Part shown: piece by piece, positions 1-11,700 of the stretch
Position numbering within the stretch: the stretch's first letter is position 1
Layout of the letters: the number at the start of each line of letters is the position of its first letter
NCBI RefSeq assembly: GCF_902150045.1
Contig: NZ_CABFVU010000001.1
Location: 2,294,001-2,358,000, forward strand
Reading direction: 5' to 3'
Source: Chitinophaga polysaccharea
Lineage (GTDB): Bacteria; Bacteroidota; Bacteroidia; Chitinophagales; Chitinophagaceae
Length of the DNA stretch: 64,000 nt
Program-made: the position numbers and the translations under genes
The notes under the pieces: model-generated
What the model saw: the letters and a program-made list of their open reading frames with translations, nothing else
Told to the model about the DNA's origin: nothing
The model's database searches: none

Positions 1-2
1 AC

Positions 3-3000
3 GGCTTTGGTTCTCCAAATGCCCGTCTTACGGCTGTTATGTACACAGCACTGCAGTCGGAGTTCCAGCAGGACAAGGCTAACAAGCGCAAAAGCGACCA
101 GATAGCCCTGCCTAAAGGAAGCGTGTTAGAAACGATGAAGAAGAAAGAAAAAGAGGAAGCGGAAGCGGCGGCTAAAAAGAATACCACTAAAGAAAAAGAA
201 GAGACGGCTGCTGCTCCCAAACAGGAAGCAAAGCCTGAAACTAAACCGGAACCGGCTAAGGAAACCCCTAAACCGGAACCACAACCACAGGCGAACGTTG
301 CCCCGGCAACTCCGCCACCCGCAAAGGAAAAAGCTGAACCGAAGCCTGAACCACCCGTTGTTACAGCTCCCCCTGTTGCGGAAGTTCCCAAAGCGCCGGC
401 AACGCCTCCTCCGGCAGAACCAGACACAGTGAAGAAAGCTGAGTCGCCGAAAATAAACGGCCCTAAAGTAATCACCACTATCGATCTGGACGCATTAAAC
501 CGCAATAAAAAACCAGTTGCCAAAAAGGACCAGGAAGAAACCCCGGCTCCGCAACAGGCAGCAGAAAAACCTACGGTAAAAGAAGAAAAACCTGCGGTTA
601 CCCCTGCTCCTCCAGTTGCTGAAAAACCGGAACCTAAACCTGCTCCTGCACAAGAGGCAACTGCAGCGCCAACTGAAAAAACAGTTGACAAGGCTGATAA
701 AGTGGAACAGGCCCCTAGAGCCGAAACCACTACACCGGCAGAGAAAGTAGCGAAAACAGACAAAACCGATACGACAGACAAAACGGAAAAAGCCGCACCG
801 GTTGAAGATAAACCTGTAGTTAAAAAAGTGGAAGAAGTATTACAAGAGGCAAAACCCGCTGCAGTCAAAGAACCGGCGCAAATTCCTGTTAAAAATGTTG
901 TAAAACCGGAAAATCGCAAACCCTCTACTGCCGAAAACATCCCACCTACACCCCCTCCGGCCGCCTCACAGGGACAGGACGAGGCTTCAGGTGCTGCTGT
1001 GATTGAAAATATTCAGGCCGAAAAATTAACCGGCCCTAAAGTAATCGGCAAAATTGAGCTGCCAGTTCAGTCTGACAGACGCGATAATAATAAGAACAGC
1101 AACTTTAGCAGGGACGAGAAACGCAAACGCAAGCGTATCATCGTAGAAAAGAAACCTGAACCTGTTCAGCCTAAAGACTTTAAAGAAGGCGACCGCAAAG
1201 AAGGCGGCGCTCCCGGCGAACATCGCCCGCATCAGCATGGCGGACAAGGCGGCAACCGCCCCCACCATGATAACCGCGGCGGCGGACACCAGGGCGGTAA
1301 TCGTCCTCAGGGCGATAACCGGACCCACAACCGGCCAGGCGGTGGTGCCAACACAGGTACCGGCGGCGGTGGCTACAACAGACCTGCCGGACAGGGCCAG
1401 GGCGGAGGCTATAACAGGTCTGCCGGACAAGGTGGTCCAGGTGGTGCTAACAGACCTGCCGGTCAGGGCGGCGGTTACAATCGTCCGGGCGGCGGACAAG
1501 GTGGAGGTAACAGACCCGGACAAGGCGGTGGCTATAACAGGCCAGGTCAGGGCGGCAACTTCAACAGACCAGGTCAGCACCGCGGCGAGGATAAGCGTAC
1601 TACCGAAGAAAAAGAAATCGATAAGAACGAGATCCAGAATAAGATCAAGGAAACAATGGCCAAACTCGGTGGCGGCGGTCGCGGTAAAAACGTGAAAGCC
1701 AAACACCGCAGGGAAAAACGCGAGGAAAGAGCCAATCAGAAAATTAACCAGGGCGACGGAGAAAGCAAACTCCAGGTAACAGAATTCGTTTCTGTATCCG
1801 AACTGGCCAACCTGATGGATGTAAGCTTCGCAGAAGTAATCTCTAAATGTATGGGCCTCGGTATCATGGTATCTATCAACCAACGCCTCGATGCGGAAGT
1901 AATAGAACTGGTTGCCGGCGAATTCGGATATGAAGTTGAATTCATTGGTCTGGAAGATGCAGAGGAAACTGATGATGAAGATGAAGTAGATGATCCTGCA
2001 GACCTGGTTCCACGTGCACCGATTGTAACTATCATGGGTCACGTCGATCACGGTAAAACCTCCTTGCTCGATTATATCCGCAGTGCGAATGTGGTAGCCG
2101 GTGAAGCCGGTGGTATCACCCAACACATCGGTGCATACCAGGTAACAACAGCCAGCGGTAAAAAGATCACCTTCCTCGATACTCCCGGTCACGAAGCGTT
2201 TACCGCGATGCGTGCCCGTGGTGCCAAAGCAGCGGATATCGCTGTTATCGTGATCGCTGCTGATGACGCCATCATGCCACAAACCAAAGAAGCCATCTCC
2301 CATTCACAGGCTGCCGGTCTGCCAATGGTATTCGCTATCAATAAAGTGGATAAGGAAGGATCAAATCCGGAACGGATCAAAGAACAGCTGGCCGGCATGA
2401 ACCTCCTGGTGGAAGACTGGGGCGGTAAATACCAGAGCCAGGAAATATCTGCGAAAAGCGGGTTAAATATCGATGTGCTCCTCGAAAAAATATTGCTGGA
2501 AGCAGAACTGCTGGAATTGAAAGCCAATCCCGACCGTGAAGCCTCCGGAAGTATCGTGGAAGCTACCCTGGATAAAGGCCGCGGTTACGTTGCCTCCCTC
2601 CTGGTACAGAATGGTACCCTCCGTCAGGGCGATACCATCGTATCCGGTTCCTTCTTCGGAAAAATCAAAGCCATGTTCAACGAACGCGGCCAGAAAATGG
2701 AAGAAGCAGGACCATCCATGCCAGTACAGGTACTCGGTTTGAATGGAGCGCCACAGGCAGGTGAGAAATTTAAGATGTACTCCGATGAGTCCGAAGCTAA
2801 AGAAGTAGCTAACCGCAGGGCACAAATCGTTCGTGAACAAGGTATCCGTACCAAGAAACATATCACCCTGGATGAAATCGGCCGCCGTTTGGCACTGGGT
2901 AACTTCAAACAGCTGAACCTCATCATCAAAGCCGATTTTGATGGTTCCGTGGAAGCATTGAGCGACTCCCTGCAAAAACTGTCTACCGAAGAAATCGTGA

Positions 3001-3515
3001 TCAGCATTGTTCACAAAGCAGTAGGTCAGATCACAGAATCCGACGTATTGCTGGCAACCGCCTCCGATGCTATCATCCTCGGATTCCAGGTACGTCCTTC
3101 TTCCCAGGCAGCCAAGCTTGCGGAAAAAGAAAATATCGAGATCCGTAACTACTCCATCATCTATGACGCGATCGATGAAATCAAGAGCGCCATGGAAGGT
3201 ATGCTGGAACCAAAAATCGAGAAGAAAGTGGTGTGCAACGTACAGGTGCGCGAAACTTACAAATTCGAGAAGGTTACCGTGGCAGGTTGCTTCGTTGTTG
3301 ATGGCAAGCTGACAAGAAACACCCGTATCAACGTGGTGCGCGACGGTATCGTGGTTCACACCGGCGAACTCGGCTCCCTGAAACGTTATAAAGATGACGT
3401 GAAGGAAGTGGCCGCCAATATGGAGTGCGGTTTGAGCGTGCGCGGATACAGCGATCTGAGACCTAACGATTACATCGAAGGGTTCGAAGAAGTAGAAGTG
3501 AAGAGAACTTTATAA
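3..3515 (+). CDS. infB: Translation initiation factor IF-2 (5' end outside window)
   Basis: IF-2 is the GTPase that brings initiator tRNA to the ribosome. The G domain starts near 2030: G1 GHVDHGKT at 2036-2059, then DTPGHE, NKVD and SAKSG, followed by the usual IF-2 domains to the C-terminus. The first ATG in frame (39) is probably internal: the frame is open to the window edge, and the residues before it ([12 protein letters not shown]) join smoothly to [13 protein letters not shown], which resembles the end of the IF-2 N-terminal domain. The gene therefore starts upstream. A very long linker precedes the conserved core: Pro/Ala/Lys/Glu-rich from about 130 to 1030, then Gly/Asn/Arg-rich from about 1215 to 1590 with repeated N-R-P-G-x-G units. 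A short motif GPKVIxxI(D/E)L occurs twice (about 461 and 1032). Identity is certain from the G domain; only the start is missing. Confidence 0.97.
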   Translation, partial: GFGSPNARLTAVMYTALQSEFQQDKANKRKSDQIALPKGSVLETMKKKEKEEAEAAAKKNTTKEKEETAAAPKQEAKPETKPEPAKETPKPEPQPQANVAPATPPPAKEKAEPKPEPPVVTAPPVAEVPKAPATPPPAEPDTVKKAESPKINGPKVITTIDLDALNRNKKPVAKKDQEETPAPQQAAEKPTVKEEKPAVTPAPPVAEKPEPKPAPAQEATAAPTEKTVDKADKVEQAPRAETTTPAEKVAKTDKTDTTDKTEKAAPVEDKPVVKKVEEVLQEAKPAAVKEPAQIPVKNVVKPENRKPSTAENIPPTPPPAASQGQDEASGAAVIENIQAEKLTGPKVIGKIELPVQSDRRDNNKNSNFSRDEKRKRKRIIVEKKPEPVQPKDFKEGDRKEGGAPGEHRPHQHGGQGGNRPHHDNRGGGHQGGNRPQGDNRTHNRPGGGANTGTGGGGYNRPAGQGQGGGYNRSAGQGGPGGANRPAGQGGGYNRPGGGQGGGNRPGQGGGYNRPGQGGNFNRPGQHRGEDKRTTEEKEIDKNEIQNKIKETMAKLGGGGRGKNVKAKHRREKREERANQKINQGDGESKLQVTEFVSVSELANLMDVSFAEVISKCMGLGIMVSINQRLDAEVIELVAGEFGYEVEFIGLEDAEETDDEDEVDDPADLVPRAPIVTIMGHVDHGKTSLLDYIRSANVVAGEAGGITQHIGAYQVTTASGKKITFLDTPGHEAFTAMRARGAKAADIAVIVIAADDAIMPQTKEAISHSQAAGLPMVFAINKVDKEGSNPERIKEQLAGMNLLVEDWGGKYQSQEISAKSGLNIDVLLEKILLEAELLELKANPDREASGSIVEATLDKGRGYVASLLVQNGTLRQGDTIVSGSFFGKIKAMFNERGQKMEEAGPSMPVQVLGLNGAPQAGEKFKMYSDESEAKEVANRRAQIVREQGIRTKKHITLDEIGRRLALGNFKQLNLIIKADFDGSVEALSDSLQKLSTEEIVISIVHKAVGQITESDVLLATASDAIILGFQVRPSSQAAKLAEKENIEIRNYSIIYDAIDEIKSAMEGMLEPKIEKKVVCNVQVRETYKFEKVTVAGCFVVDGKLTRNTRINVVRDGIVVHTGELGSLKRYKDDVKEVAANMECGLSVRGYSDLRPNDYIEGFEEVEVKRTL

Positions 3516-3556
3516 AAGCTGGTAGCCTTCTGCTACCCCGCTTTAAGATAACATAC

Positions 3557-3617
3557 AGCGAAGAAAATAATGATCCATCGTGCAAAACCTGGCATCGTTA
3601 TTTTCTTCGCTTTTTTT
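3557..3617 (+). terminator. Rho-independent terminator after infB
   Basis: AGCGAAGAAAATAA (3557-3570) pairs perfectly with TTATTTTCTTCGCT (3598-3611) and is followed by a run of T. It lies about 40 bases after the infB stop. Confidence 0.85.
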
Positions 3618-3732
3618 GGCTAAGATGCTTATGGCTAAAAGGCGGCAGCTTATCTAAACTTTTGTTAAATCCATCGACTTTCCCTATACTACTGACTTTT
3701 AAATGGTTATTTTTGGTTTTTACCGCTTTTGT

Positions 3733-5118
3733 ATGAAGAAACTTTTAGCATTATCCGCAGGCGCTTTGCTGTTATGGCAGGCTTCTACGGCCCAGCAAAA
3801 ACTGGTGGCAGACAAGATTATCGGCGTTGTAGGAGATAAAATTATCCTCAAATCCGATATGGACGGAGCGCTCAGCGACCAGCAGCATAACTCGCCCGAT
3901 GGCAACCTGCCGCCGGACGCAGCCTGCAGAACACTGGAAATGCTGATTTCCCAGAAAGTGATGGTGTTACAGGCGGAAAGAGACAGCTTACCCGTGAGCG
4001 ATGGCGATGTGGAAGCCCAGATGGAAAACCGTATCCGGTATTTTGAATCAATGTACGGCAGTAAAGAGAAAATGAAGGAAATTACCGGCTATTCCATTTA
4101 CCAGCTCCGCGAACGCTTCCGCCAGCCTATTAAAGAAGGTTTACTGGCCCAGGCAATGCGCAACAAGATCGTTGAGCCGGTTAAGGTAACACCCTCAGAA
4201 GTAAAACGCTTCTTTGATGCTATTCCTAAAGACAGTCTCCATTTTTACGAGTCCGAACTGGAAATAGGTACCCTGGTATTACAGCCAAAGGCTACCCGAG
4301 AAATGGACCAGTACGCCATAGATCGCATCCTCGATTTCAAAAAACGTGTTCAGAATAAAGAATCAGATTTCGGCTCCCTGGCTATCCTGTACTCCGAAGA
4401 TCCGGGCGTAAAGGATAACAAAGGCGTATACACCCTGAACCGTAATGATAAAAACACCTGGGATCCCGACTTCCTGGCAGCTGCTTTCCGTTTGAAAGAA
4501 GGGGAAATGTCTTCTCCTGTGAAGTCGCAGCACGGCTACCACCTGATCATGATGCTGAAACGCTCCGGCGATAATGTTACAGTACAGCATATCCTTGTAA
4601 GAGCAGCTGTAACCAAATCGGACCTGGCTGCCAATACTGCTAAACTGGATTCCATCCGTAAAAGTATCCTGGCGGGAAAAATCACCTTTTCTGAAGCTGT
4701 AGCAAAATACAGTGATGCGCCAAGTGCCAAATTCGACGGCGGCATGATGCAGTCTAAAACCGGAGATGGAAGCACCCTGATCACTATTGATCAGCTGGAT
4801 GATCCTACAGAAAGAGATATTGTAATGATGCTGGATACCCTGAAGCCAGGCCAGATTTCAGCACCGGTGCAGTTTACGGACGAAAATGGCCGTGCAGCAG
4901 TACGGATCGTTTACCTGAAAACACGCACCCAGCCTCACCGGGAAAATCTTACCGACGATTATTCGCGCATCCAGCAAAGAACACTGGATATCAAACGCGC
5001 GGAAGCCATTAACAAATGGCTCATCGAAAAGATCCCCACTTTCTATGTACATGTGGATGATCAATATAAAGAGTGTAACCACATCAGCCAATGGATGGCT
5101 GGCTTGGCCAAACAATAA
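3733..5118 (+). CDS. SurA-type periplasmic peptidyl-prolyl isomerase (parvulin)
   Basis: Chaperone/isomerase expected in the periplasm, assisting outer-membrane protein folding. The start at 3733 gives MKKLLALSAGALLLWQ, a clean signal peptide; the upstream in-frame ATG at 3703 would add ten residues before it and is less likely. After a SurA-like N-terminal helical region (D-K-I-I-G-V-V-G-D-K-I-I-L-K-S-D then a long alpha-rich stretch) come two PpiC/parvulin domains, roughly residues 180-285 and 287-390, the first with the typical ending S-P-V-K-S-Q-H-G-Y-H-L-I. About 461 residues, close to SurA length. It stands alone between two terminators, so it is probably monocistronic. The family is secure; the specific client proteins are not known from sequence. 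Confidence 0.9.
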   Translation: MKKLLALSAGALLLWQASTAQQKLVADKIIGVVGDKIILKSDMDGALSDQQHNSPDGNLPPDAACRTLEMLISQKVMVLQAERDSLPVSDGDVEAQMENRIRYFESMYGSKEKMKEITGYSIYQLRERFRQPIKEGLLAQAMRNKIVEPVKVTPSEVKRFFDAIPKDSLHFYESELEIGTLVLQPKATREMDQYAIDRILDFKKRVQNKESDFGSLAILYSEDPGVKDNKGVYTLNRNDKNTWDPDFLAAAFRLKEGEMSSPVKSQHGYHLIMMLKRSGDNVTVQHILVRAAVTKSDLAANTAKLDSIRKSILAGKITFSEAVAKYSDAPSAKFDGGMMQSKTGDGSTLITIDQLDDPTERDIVMMLDTLKPGQISAPVQFTDENGRAAVRIVYLKTRTQPHRENLTDDYSRIQQRTLDIKRAEAINKWLIEKIPTFYVHVDDQYKECNHISQWMAGLAKQ

Positions 5119-5142
5119 TAATCATAAAGCTATTCATTAAAG

Positions 5143-5180
5143 CGGGGAGAAGGGCGAAAGCTTTTGTCCCCGTTTTTTTT
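5143..5180 (+). terminator. Terminator after the SurA-like gene
   Basis: CGGGGA (5143-5148) pairs with TCCCCG (5167-5172), followed by eight T (5173-5180). The loop is 18 bases with a small inner stem. Confidence 0.75.
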
Positions 5181-5249
5181 GATCTGATACAGAATAGGCA
5201 AAGGCTGATAGCTTTACCAATAGCTTTCTGGTTTTCTCCTTTTTTGGCG

Positions 5250-5257
5250 TACCTTTG
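5250..5257 (+). promoter_or_regulatory. Promoter -7 box of purF
   Basis: TACCTTTG matches the Bacteroidota -7 consensus TAnnTTTG. No clear -33 TTTG is seen. The predicted transcription start (about 5263) lies downstream of the alternative TTG start at 5255, which supports the ATG at 5276. Confidence 0.6.
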
Positions 5258-5275
5258 CGACTTCAATTTTCTGCC

Positions 5276-7123
5276 ATGAGTGATGCGATCAAACATGAAT
5301 GCGGTCTGGCATTTATAAGGTTAAGAAAACCGTTTTCCTACTACCAACAAAAATATGGGAGTGTTTTCTATGGGCTGAACAAACTATACCTGCTCATGGA
5401 AAAACAACACAACAGGGGCCAGGATGGCGCTGGTTTAGCTACCGTGAAACTGAACACCGAGCCCGGCGTTCCCTTTATGCACCGTATCCGCAGTGCGGCT
5501 CCCCAGGCTATCGGGGATATTTTCGGGAAAGTGCGGGATGAGATCCAGGAGATAGAAAAATATCAACCGGAAATCACCAAATACCCCGGCCTGATGAAAG
5601 GCCATGTACGTTTCCTCGGTGAGCTCATGATGGGTCATATCCGCTACGCCACCCAGGGTAAAAACAACGTAGAACTTTGCCACCCATTTGTACGTTACAA
5701 TACCATTCCTGCCCGCAACCTGGCTATGGCAGGGAATTTTAACCTGATAAACACGGATGAGCTGTTTGAATTCTCCAAGGCTCAACCCGGAGAAGTACAT
5801 AAAAACAGCGATCTGGCGGCTATGCTGGAAGTAGTGCATCACTTCCTCGCCAAAGAAGACAATGAAGGCAGCGACGACCTGGATATCAAAAAGATCCTGC
5901 AACAGTCGTTTTCAATGTTCGATGGCGGCTATCACACCTGCGGCCTGATCGGCTCGGGAGACGCTTTCGTGATCCGTGATGCGCATGGTATCCGCCCTTC
6001 CTACTATTATATTAATGATGATGTGATCGTGGCCGCCTCTGAGAGGGCTGCCATCCGCACCACTTTTAACGTAGGTGAAAATGAAGTGCTGGAGCTGATG
6101 CCCGGTACAGCGCTGATCGTGAAAAACAACGGCGACTACAGTATTGAGCAGATCCTCGAACCCAAAGAACGTAAAGCCTGCAGCTTTGAAAGGATTTACT
6201 TCTCCCGTGGCAATGATGAAAAAATATACAGGGAACGTACTGATCTGGGCAGGCACTTATCCGGCACCGTATTGAAGGCCATCGACAATGACCTCAAAAA
6301 TACCATCTTCTCTTTTATTCCCAACACCGCTGAAGTAGCCTTCTATGGCCTGTTAAAAGGACTGGAAGCTTATCTCAACAAAATAAAAGTAGAGCGTATC
6401 CTCTCCTGGGGTAACGATTTCGATGAGGAAAAGCTTTCCGAAATGGTGAACCGCCGTATCCGTATCGATAAGATTGCCACCAAGGATGTGAAAATGCGCA
6501 CGTTCATCACTGAAGACTCCAGCCGTAACGAAATGGTACAGCACGTGTACGATATTACTTATGGTAAGGTAAGGCCAGGCATTGATTCTCTGGTAGTGAT
6601 AGATGATTCAATTGTTCGCGGTACCACCCTGAAGGAAAGTATTGTGAAGATGCTGGATCGCCTGGGCCCCAAAAAGATCATCATTGTATCATCAGCTCCA
6701 CAGATCCGCTACCCTGACTGCTATGGTATAGATATGAGCAAAATGGGTGATTTTGTGGCCTTCCAGGCTGCCATCGGCCTCCTGAAAGATCATGGTAAGG
6801 AACATATCCTGAATGAAGCCTACGGCCTCTGCAAAGAACTGCAACGCACCAATACCCTTCACGCGCAAAACGTAGTGAAGAACATTTATAAGCCATTTAC
6901 TCCGGAACAGATTTCTGCTAAAATTGCCGAAATCCTTAATCCGGGCGGTATTAAAGCGGAAATAGAAGTAATCTACCAATCTATCGAAAGCCTCCATGAA
7001 GCTTGTCCGAATAACCTGGGCGACTGGTACTTTACCGGTAATTACCCTACCCCGGGCGGTAACCGTGTTGTGAATAAAGCATTCATGAACTATATGGAAG
7101 GCAAGAACGAAAGAGGATATTAA
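5276..7123 (+). CDS. purF: Amidophosphoribosyltransferase (glutamine PRPP amidotransferase)
   Basis: First step of purine synthesis: PRPP + glutamine gives phosphoribosylamine. The N-terminal class II glutaminase domain begins MSDAIKHECGL; Cys9 is the likely nucleophile after removal of a short propeptide, and NRGQDGAG follows near residue 46. The C-terminal phosphoribosyltransferase domain has the PRPP-binding motif VVIDDSIVRGTT near residue 440. At about 615 residues it is roughly 100 longer than the E. coli enzyme, with an additional segment in the first half and a tail ending after Y-F-T-G-N-Y-P-T-P-G-G. It belongs to a longer PurF-like type; whether it is the only PurF in the genome cannot be judged here. 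The start is chosen from the promoter position. Confidence 0.88.
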   Translation: MSDAIKHECGLAFIRLRKPFSYYQQKYGSVFYGLNKLYLLMEKQHNRGQDGAGLATVKLNTEPGVPFMHRIRSAAPQAIGDIFGKVRDEIQEIEKYQPEITKYPGLMKGHVRFLGELMMGHIRYATQGKNNVELCHPFVRYNTIPARNLAMAGNFNLINTDELFEFSKAQPGEVHKNSDLAAMLEVVHHFLAKEDNEGSDDLDIKKILQQSFSMFDGGYHTCGLIGSGDAFVIRDAHGIRPSYYYINDDVIVAASERAAIRTTFNVGENEVLELMPGTALIVKNNGDYSIEQILEPKERKACSFERIYFSRGNDEKIYRERTDLGRHLSGTVLKAIDNDLKNTIFSFIPNTAEVAFYGLLKGLEAYLNKIKVERILSWGNDFDEEKLSEMVNRRIRIDKIATKDVKMRTFITEDSSRNEMVQHVYDITYGKVRPGIDSLVVIDDSIVRGTTLKESIVKMLDRLGPKKIIIVSSAPQIRYPDCYGIDMSKMGDFVAFQAAIGLLKDHGKEHILNEAYGLCKELQRTNTLHAQNVVKNIYKPFTPEQISAKIAEILNPGGIKAEIEVIYQSIESLHEACPNNLGDWYFTGNYPTPGGNRVVNKAFMNYMEGKNERGY

Positions 7124-7140
7124 TCGTGTAAATAGCCAGG

Positions 7141-7194
7141 GATCTGGTCATCCGGCATTCAAAAAATCTATCTTTTGAACCGGACGATCAGATC
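7141..7194. terminator. Long stem-loop after purF, probable terminator
   Basis: GATCTGGTCATCCGG plus TTCAAAA on the left pairs with TTTTGAA plus CCGGACGATCAGATC on the right, with only a mismatch and a small bulge. No long T run follows, so processing or a Rho-dependent role is also possible. Confidence 0.5.
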
Positions 7195-7333
7195 TCTTAT
7201 TATTTGAATGACTATTTGTTTTCATGTTAATTTTATCTTAAATAACCCCACCCATTCCGACAGTATAAGTCTAACAAGTTAACTTCCTGTAAAATCTGTA
7301 TTTTCGTTATAGTTAATTATAGGTTTTCAGCCC

Positions 7334-7828
7334 ATGAAAACATTACTACTTATACGTCATGCTAAATCCAGCTGGACCGATCCGGACATGGATGATTTTG
7401 ACAGGCCCCTCAATAAACGGGGAAAAGCAAATGCGCCCGAAATGGCACAACGCCTCATTACAAGGGGTATGGTGCCGGAACTGATTATTTCCAGCCCTGC
7501 AAAAAGAGCCAGGTCTACCGCTAAAATAATGGCCAGTGAATGGCACTATCCCAAACAGGCTATCCTGCTAGAAGAAGAACTTTATCTCTGCTATGCTGCC
7601 ACTTTCCTCAAGGTAATCACCAAAATTGACGACGACTTCAGCGCTGTGGCCATCTTTGCCCATAACCCCGGCATCACCGATTTTGCCAATTACCTCACTG
7701 AAGAGATCAGGATCGACAATGTACCTACTACCGGCATCTTTGGCATCCAGGCAGATACCGATAACTGGAAAGATTTTGACCTGGCAAAGAAGAAGTTCCT
7801 CTTCTTCGAGTACCCCCGTAAAGACTAG
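7334..7828 (+). CDS. SixA-type phosphohistidine phosphatase
   Basis: Histidine phosphatase superfamily, small SixA-like branch. The catalytic motif L-I-R-H-A-K-S is at the N-terminus (residues 6-12), the second catalytic His lies in A-H-N-P-G (near residue 111), and the spacing and 164-residue length fit SixA, which removes phosphate from phosphohistidine in phosphotransfer proteins. The substrate here is unknown, and no phosphorelay gene is adjacent. The stop codon shares the palindrome CTAG (7825-7828) with the stop of the convergent proC gene. Confidence 0.82.
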   Translation: MKTLLLIRHAKSSWTDPDMDDFDRPLNKRGKANAPEMAQRLITRGMVPELIISSPAKRARSTAKIMASEWHYPKQAILLEEELYLCYAATFLKVITKIDDDFSAVAIFAHNPGITDFANYLTEEIRIDNVPTTGIFGIQADTDNWKDFDLAKKKFLFFEYPRKD

Positions 7829-8622
7829 TCTTTTACAATTTTATCGTAAGATGCTGTTATTCCTTTTATAAGGGAAGAACTGAAGCCTTGATGTTCCATT
7901 TCGTTCAAACCGGCAATAGTACAGCCTTTGGGTGTAGTTACCTTATCAATTTCCTCTTCAGGATGACGGTTTTCCCGGATCAGCAGTTCCGCTGCCCCTT
8001 TTACTGTTTGCGCAGCAATTAAACTGGCGGTGCGCACATCAAAACCTATTTCAATACCTCCCTGGATATTTGCACGGATAAAGCGAAGCGCAAAGGCAAT
8101 ACCACAGGCGCCCAGCACGGTGGCAGCATCCATCAGCTTCTCATCTATCATTACCGTAGCTCCCAGCTGGTCGAACATGGTTTTCACATACCGGATCTGT
8201 TCTTCTGTGGCATGCTTATGAGAAATACAGGTGATGGATTCCTGTATGGCTATAGCCGTATTAGGCATGGCTCTTACCACCGGCATACCGGGCACCACAT
8301 GCTCCAGATCGTCGATGCTTACACCGGTCACCACGCTGATCAGTATATGCTTTGCCGGGTCAAAGGAACCTTTGAACTCCTGCAATATTTCCCGCACATT
8401 GTAGGGCTTTAACGCTACCACAATTATTTCCGCTCCGCGGATGGCAATATCATTATCCGTTTCTATCTGCACACCTGCGTCACGCAGATCTGTAAGGGTA
8501 GTGGTGTTACGCTTGGTAACAATGATATCGCCGGCCTTTGAAAATCCGCTCTTCAGCAATCCACGGGCAATGGCCGAGCCCAGATTTCCTCCACCTATAA
8601 TGGCTATTTTTTTGGCTGACAT
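7825..8622 (-). CDS. proC: Pyrroline-5-carboxylate reductase
   Basis: Last step of proline synthesis: reduction of pyrroline-5-carboxylate with NAD(P)H. The N-terminal Rossmann motif I-I-G-G-G-N-L-G-S-A-I follows the start (MSAKKIAI), and the family signature near the C-terminus is present as T-T-P-K-G-C-T-I-A-G-L-N. Length 265 residues is normal. The start is ATG at 8622, 87 bases from the divergent helicase gene, so the two promoters probably share this gap. The last four bases overlap the end of sixA. Confidence 0.93.
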   Translation of the reverse strand: MSAKKIAIIGGGNLGSAIARGLLKSGFSKAGDIIVTKRNTTTLTDLRDAGVQIETDNDIAIRGAEIIVVALKPYNVREILQEFKGSFDPAKHILISVVTGVSIDDLEHVVPGMPVVRAMPNTAIAIQESITCISHKHATEEQIRYVKTMFDQLGATVMIDEKLMDAATVLGACGIAFALRFIRANIQGGIEIGFDVRTASLIAAQTVKGAAELLIRENRHPEEEIDKVTTPKGCTIAGLNEMEHQGFSSSLIKGITASYDKIVKD

Positions 8623-8709
8623 AAAAAATGAAGATTACATTATAAATCGTAAGAAAGGTATAACAAATGCCGCATCCATGCAAACGGCAACGATTCATTA
8701 TCTTGCAGC

Positions 8710-11700
8710 ATGCAGGCATTACACACAGCAGCTGCGTTTTACGCGAGGATAAAAGAAGCCCATAGTTTAGCAGATACGGAAGATAAGACCCGTCATTATA
8801 AACAGATCCTGGAAATCCTTTTCCGGGATCTGACCCGGAAAGAGACCCGTTCTTTCGGGAACCTGTTTGCACGCATGCAGTTTTATTTCGACCGGCAAAC
8901 TGTTCCCCCGGATATCCACCAGCAGCTGACTGCACTCCGTATACTCACCAACAAAGCTACAAGGGGAATGTTTCCCCTGCAGGAGGCAGAACACCTGTTG
9001 TGTATCAAAGCCCTTACGGAATCTGTAGCATGGTGTTACCAGGCCACTCCGCCGCCTGAACTTACTGCATTATATGCCCCTGCGGGCTCACACAAACTAT
9101 CGCTTGCCTGGCAGCACCGCCCGGGCAGCCTCACCCTGCTGAAATGCATGGTAACTGCCGTTGGCGCGCTCAATACCAATACATTGGGTAAATATACCCT
9201 GTTGCTGGATGTTAAAAATGATGAACAGGGCGATTTCCAGCTCCTGCTGGAACACATGGATCCTGCTGCGGTTGTATCCCTGCATGGCTTACTGCGCCCA
9301 TACGACACCATTCATGTACTTCACTGCCGGCAGGGTATTAACGGTCACGAATATACGACTACCAGCGAAAGCCAGGTGGTCCTGGAACCCGACCTCCTCA
9401 TAGACATCAGCGACCTGGCCGAGTGCTTTACCCATAAAGGACCCAACCGGTTATTATATCTTGTTAAAAAACTTACTCCCCAGGCCTCCAGCCCCGCAGC
9501 ATTCAAGGGGAACCTGGTAAATGCCCTGCTGGACGAAATGCTCCGCAACCGGGACATAGATTTCAAAAGCTCATTTGTAGAGGCAGTGGCTGAAAACGTA
9601 CTACAGGCAGCCGCCTACGGCCGGGAGAAGATCAATGAAATGTTCCGCGATATCCGGCAGCTACACTGGGGTAACCTGCACAATACGGTAAAGGAGCTGC
9701 AGGATAAACCGGTGAGAATAGAACCCACCTTCTTCTCCGCCCAATACGGATTACAAGGGCGACTGGACCTGATGGCAGAAGACGATAGCGACGAATACCG
9801 GAAGGAAATTTTTGAGCTGAAAAGCGGGAAATGTCCCGATTTCAATACATGGAAGAATCATGAAATGCAGGTGGTAGGGTATAACCTACTGCTGCGTTCA
9901 GCCTTTGGACGGCATCGGAAGGGCGGTTCAGCCATCCTGTACTCCGCCGCAACCACCTCTCCATTACGTAATGTAAGCAGTACACACCATACGGAAAACG
10001 ACCTGCTGCTGTTACGCAATGAGGTAGTAGCCATGCTGCTGCGACTTGCAGGAGGGGAGTTTGAAGTACTTTCCGCTATTACTACGGCAGCTGCGCAGGG
10101 CCTGCCTTCCTTCAGTGCAGCTCATTTCACCACCTTTGAACAGGCATGGCAAACAGCACCGCCCGTAGCCAAAGCTTATTACCACGAGTTCCTTGCTTTT
10201 ATGTTAAGGGAATACCTGCAGGCAAAGTGTGGCATGTTTTCAGAGATTAACCGGGAGGAAGATGCCGACGGTTTTGCTGCGCTGTGGCTGCAACAGGAAA
10301 AAGATAAGCTGTCGCGCTTCAATATCATCCCCGGGCTGCGGTTCCGGGAATTTGATTCGGTTAACAGCTCCGTGCTTTTTGATATAGTCGTGCCCGTTAG
10401 CCACAATTTCCGCAAGGGAGATACGGCTATTATTTATCCGCGTACCAGCTCAGAATTACAACCTTTACAACAACAGCTGCTGAAAGGCAGGATTGAGGAT
10501 CTGGGAAAAAACCAGCTGGCATTTTCCCTGAATAACCGTCAGATGACCCTCGATTTCTTCCGGCAATTTGATGAATGGATCATTGAACACGACATTTATG
10601 AATCCAACTACTGGACAGCCACAGCATCGCTTTTTCATGTGATCTCCCCGTTGTACCGGGAGCGTACCAATATGCTGCTGGGACTTACCACGCCACGATG
10701 GTACCCTCTGCAGCACCCCACACCGGCCATGTTTAACGCTAACCAGGAACAGATTGTGAAACAGGCCCTGGAGGCGCAGGATTATTACCTGTTGCAGGGA
10801 CCACCAGGTACCGGTAAAACATCTTCCATGCTTACTACCATAGTAGGAGAGATGGTAAAACGGGATCACTATGTGATCATTGTTGCCTTTACCAACAAGG
10901 CAGTAGAAGAAATATGCCATAAACTGGCGGCAAAAGATATCAGGCACCTGCGTATGGGCGGGCGAAATTCCGATGCTGCGCTTATGTTGCGGCAATATTG
11001 CATGGAAGGATCACTGGACGATGCCAGGAATTATATCACGGGGCACCGGGTATTTGTAGCCACTGTGGCTACTATGGCTACACGGCTGGAGCAACTCACG
11101 ATGATGGGGATTCCTCCCGATACCTTAATTGTGGATGAAGCCTCTCAGTTAACAGAGCCGCAGTTGCTGGGACTGCTGATGCCTTTCCGGAAATTTATCC
11201 TGATAGGTGATCAGAACCAGTTACCCCCGGTTGTAACGCAGGAAGCCTGGTTTTGCCAGGTGAAAGCCCCTTGTTTGCAGGAGCTGGGCATCCGTGATCT
11301 GCGGACATCTATTTTTGAGCGACTGATACAACGCTGCAAAACAAGCCACTGGCGTCATGCCTGGGGCATGCTAAACACGCACTTCCGGATGCACGACAGC
11401 ATTGCGGCATTGGTCAATCATTATTACGCAGGACAACTATCTTCCGGCAAGGATGAACAGAAAGCCGGTTTTGACCCGTTTCCCGTTCATGAACACCTGG
11501 GCTGGGAGCGGATCCTGTCTTTAGGAAGAAAAATATTTATTGGCAGCCCATACGAGGCAAGCTCCAAAATGAATAGAACCGAAGCAAAGTGGGTAGCTTC
11601 CCTGCTGCATCACCTGAAAGCCCGTTACGGCGCGGGCTTCAGTAAAGACACCGTAGGGGTAGTAACGCCCTGGCGCACACAGATCAGCCTTATCCGGGAG

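Noticed and set aside
39..41. ATG as the start of infB
   Set aside because: The frame is open upstream to the window edge and the upstream residues fit the IF-2 N-terminal region, so this Met is internal.
1026..2303. Long open frame on the minus strand inside infB (about 425 codons)
   Set aside because: It lies fully antisense to the Gly/Pro-rich and G-domain parts of infB and its translation is a low-complexity mirror of them; no motif or promoter.
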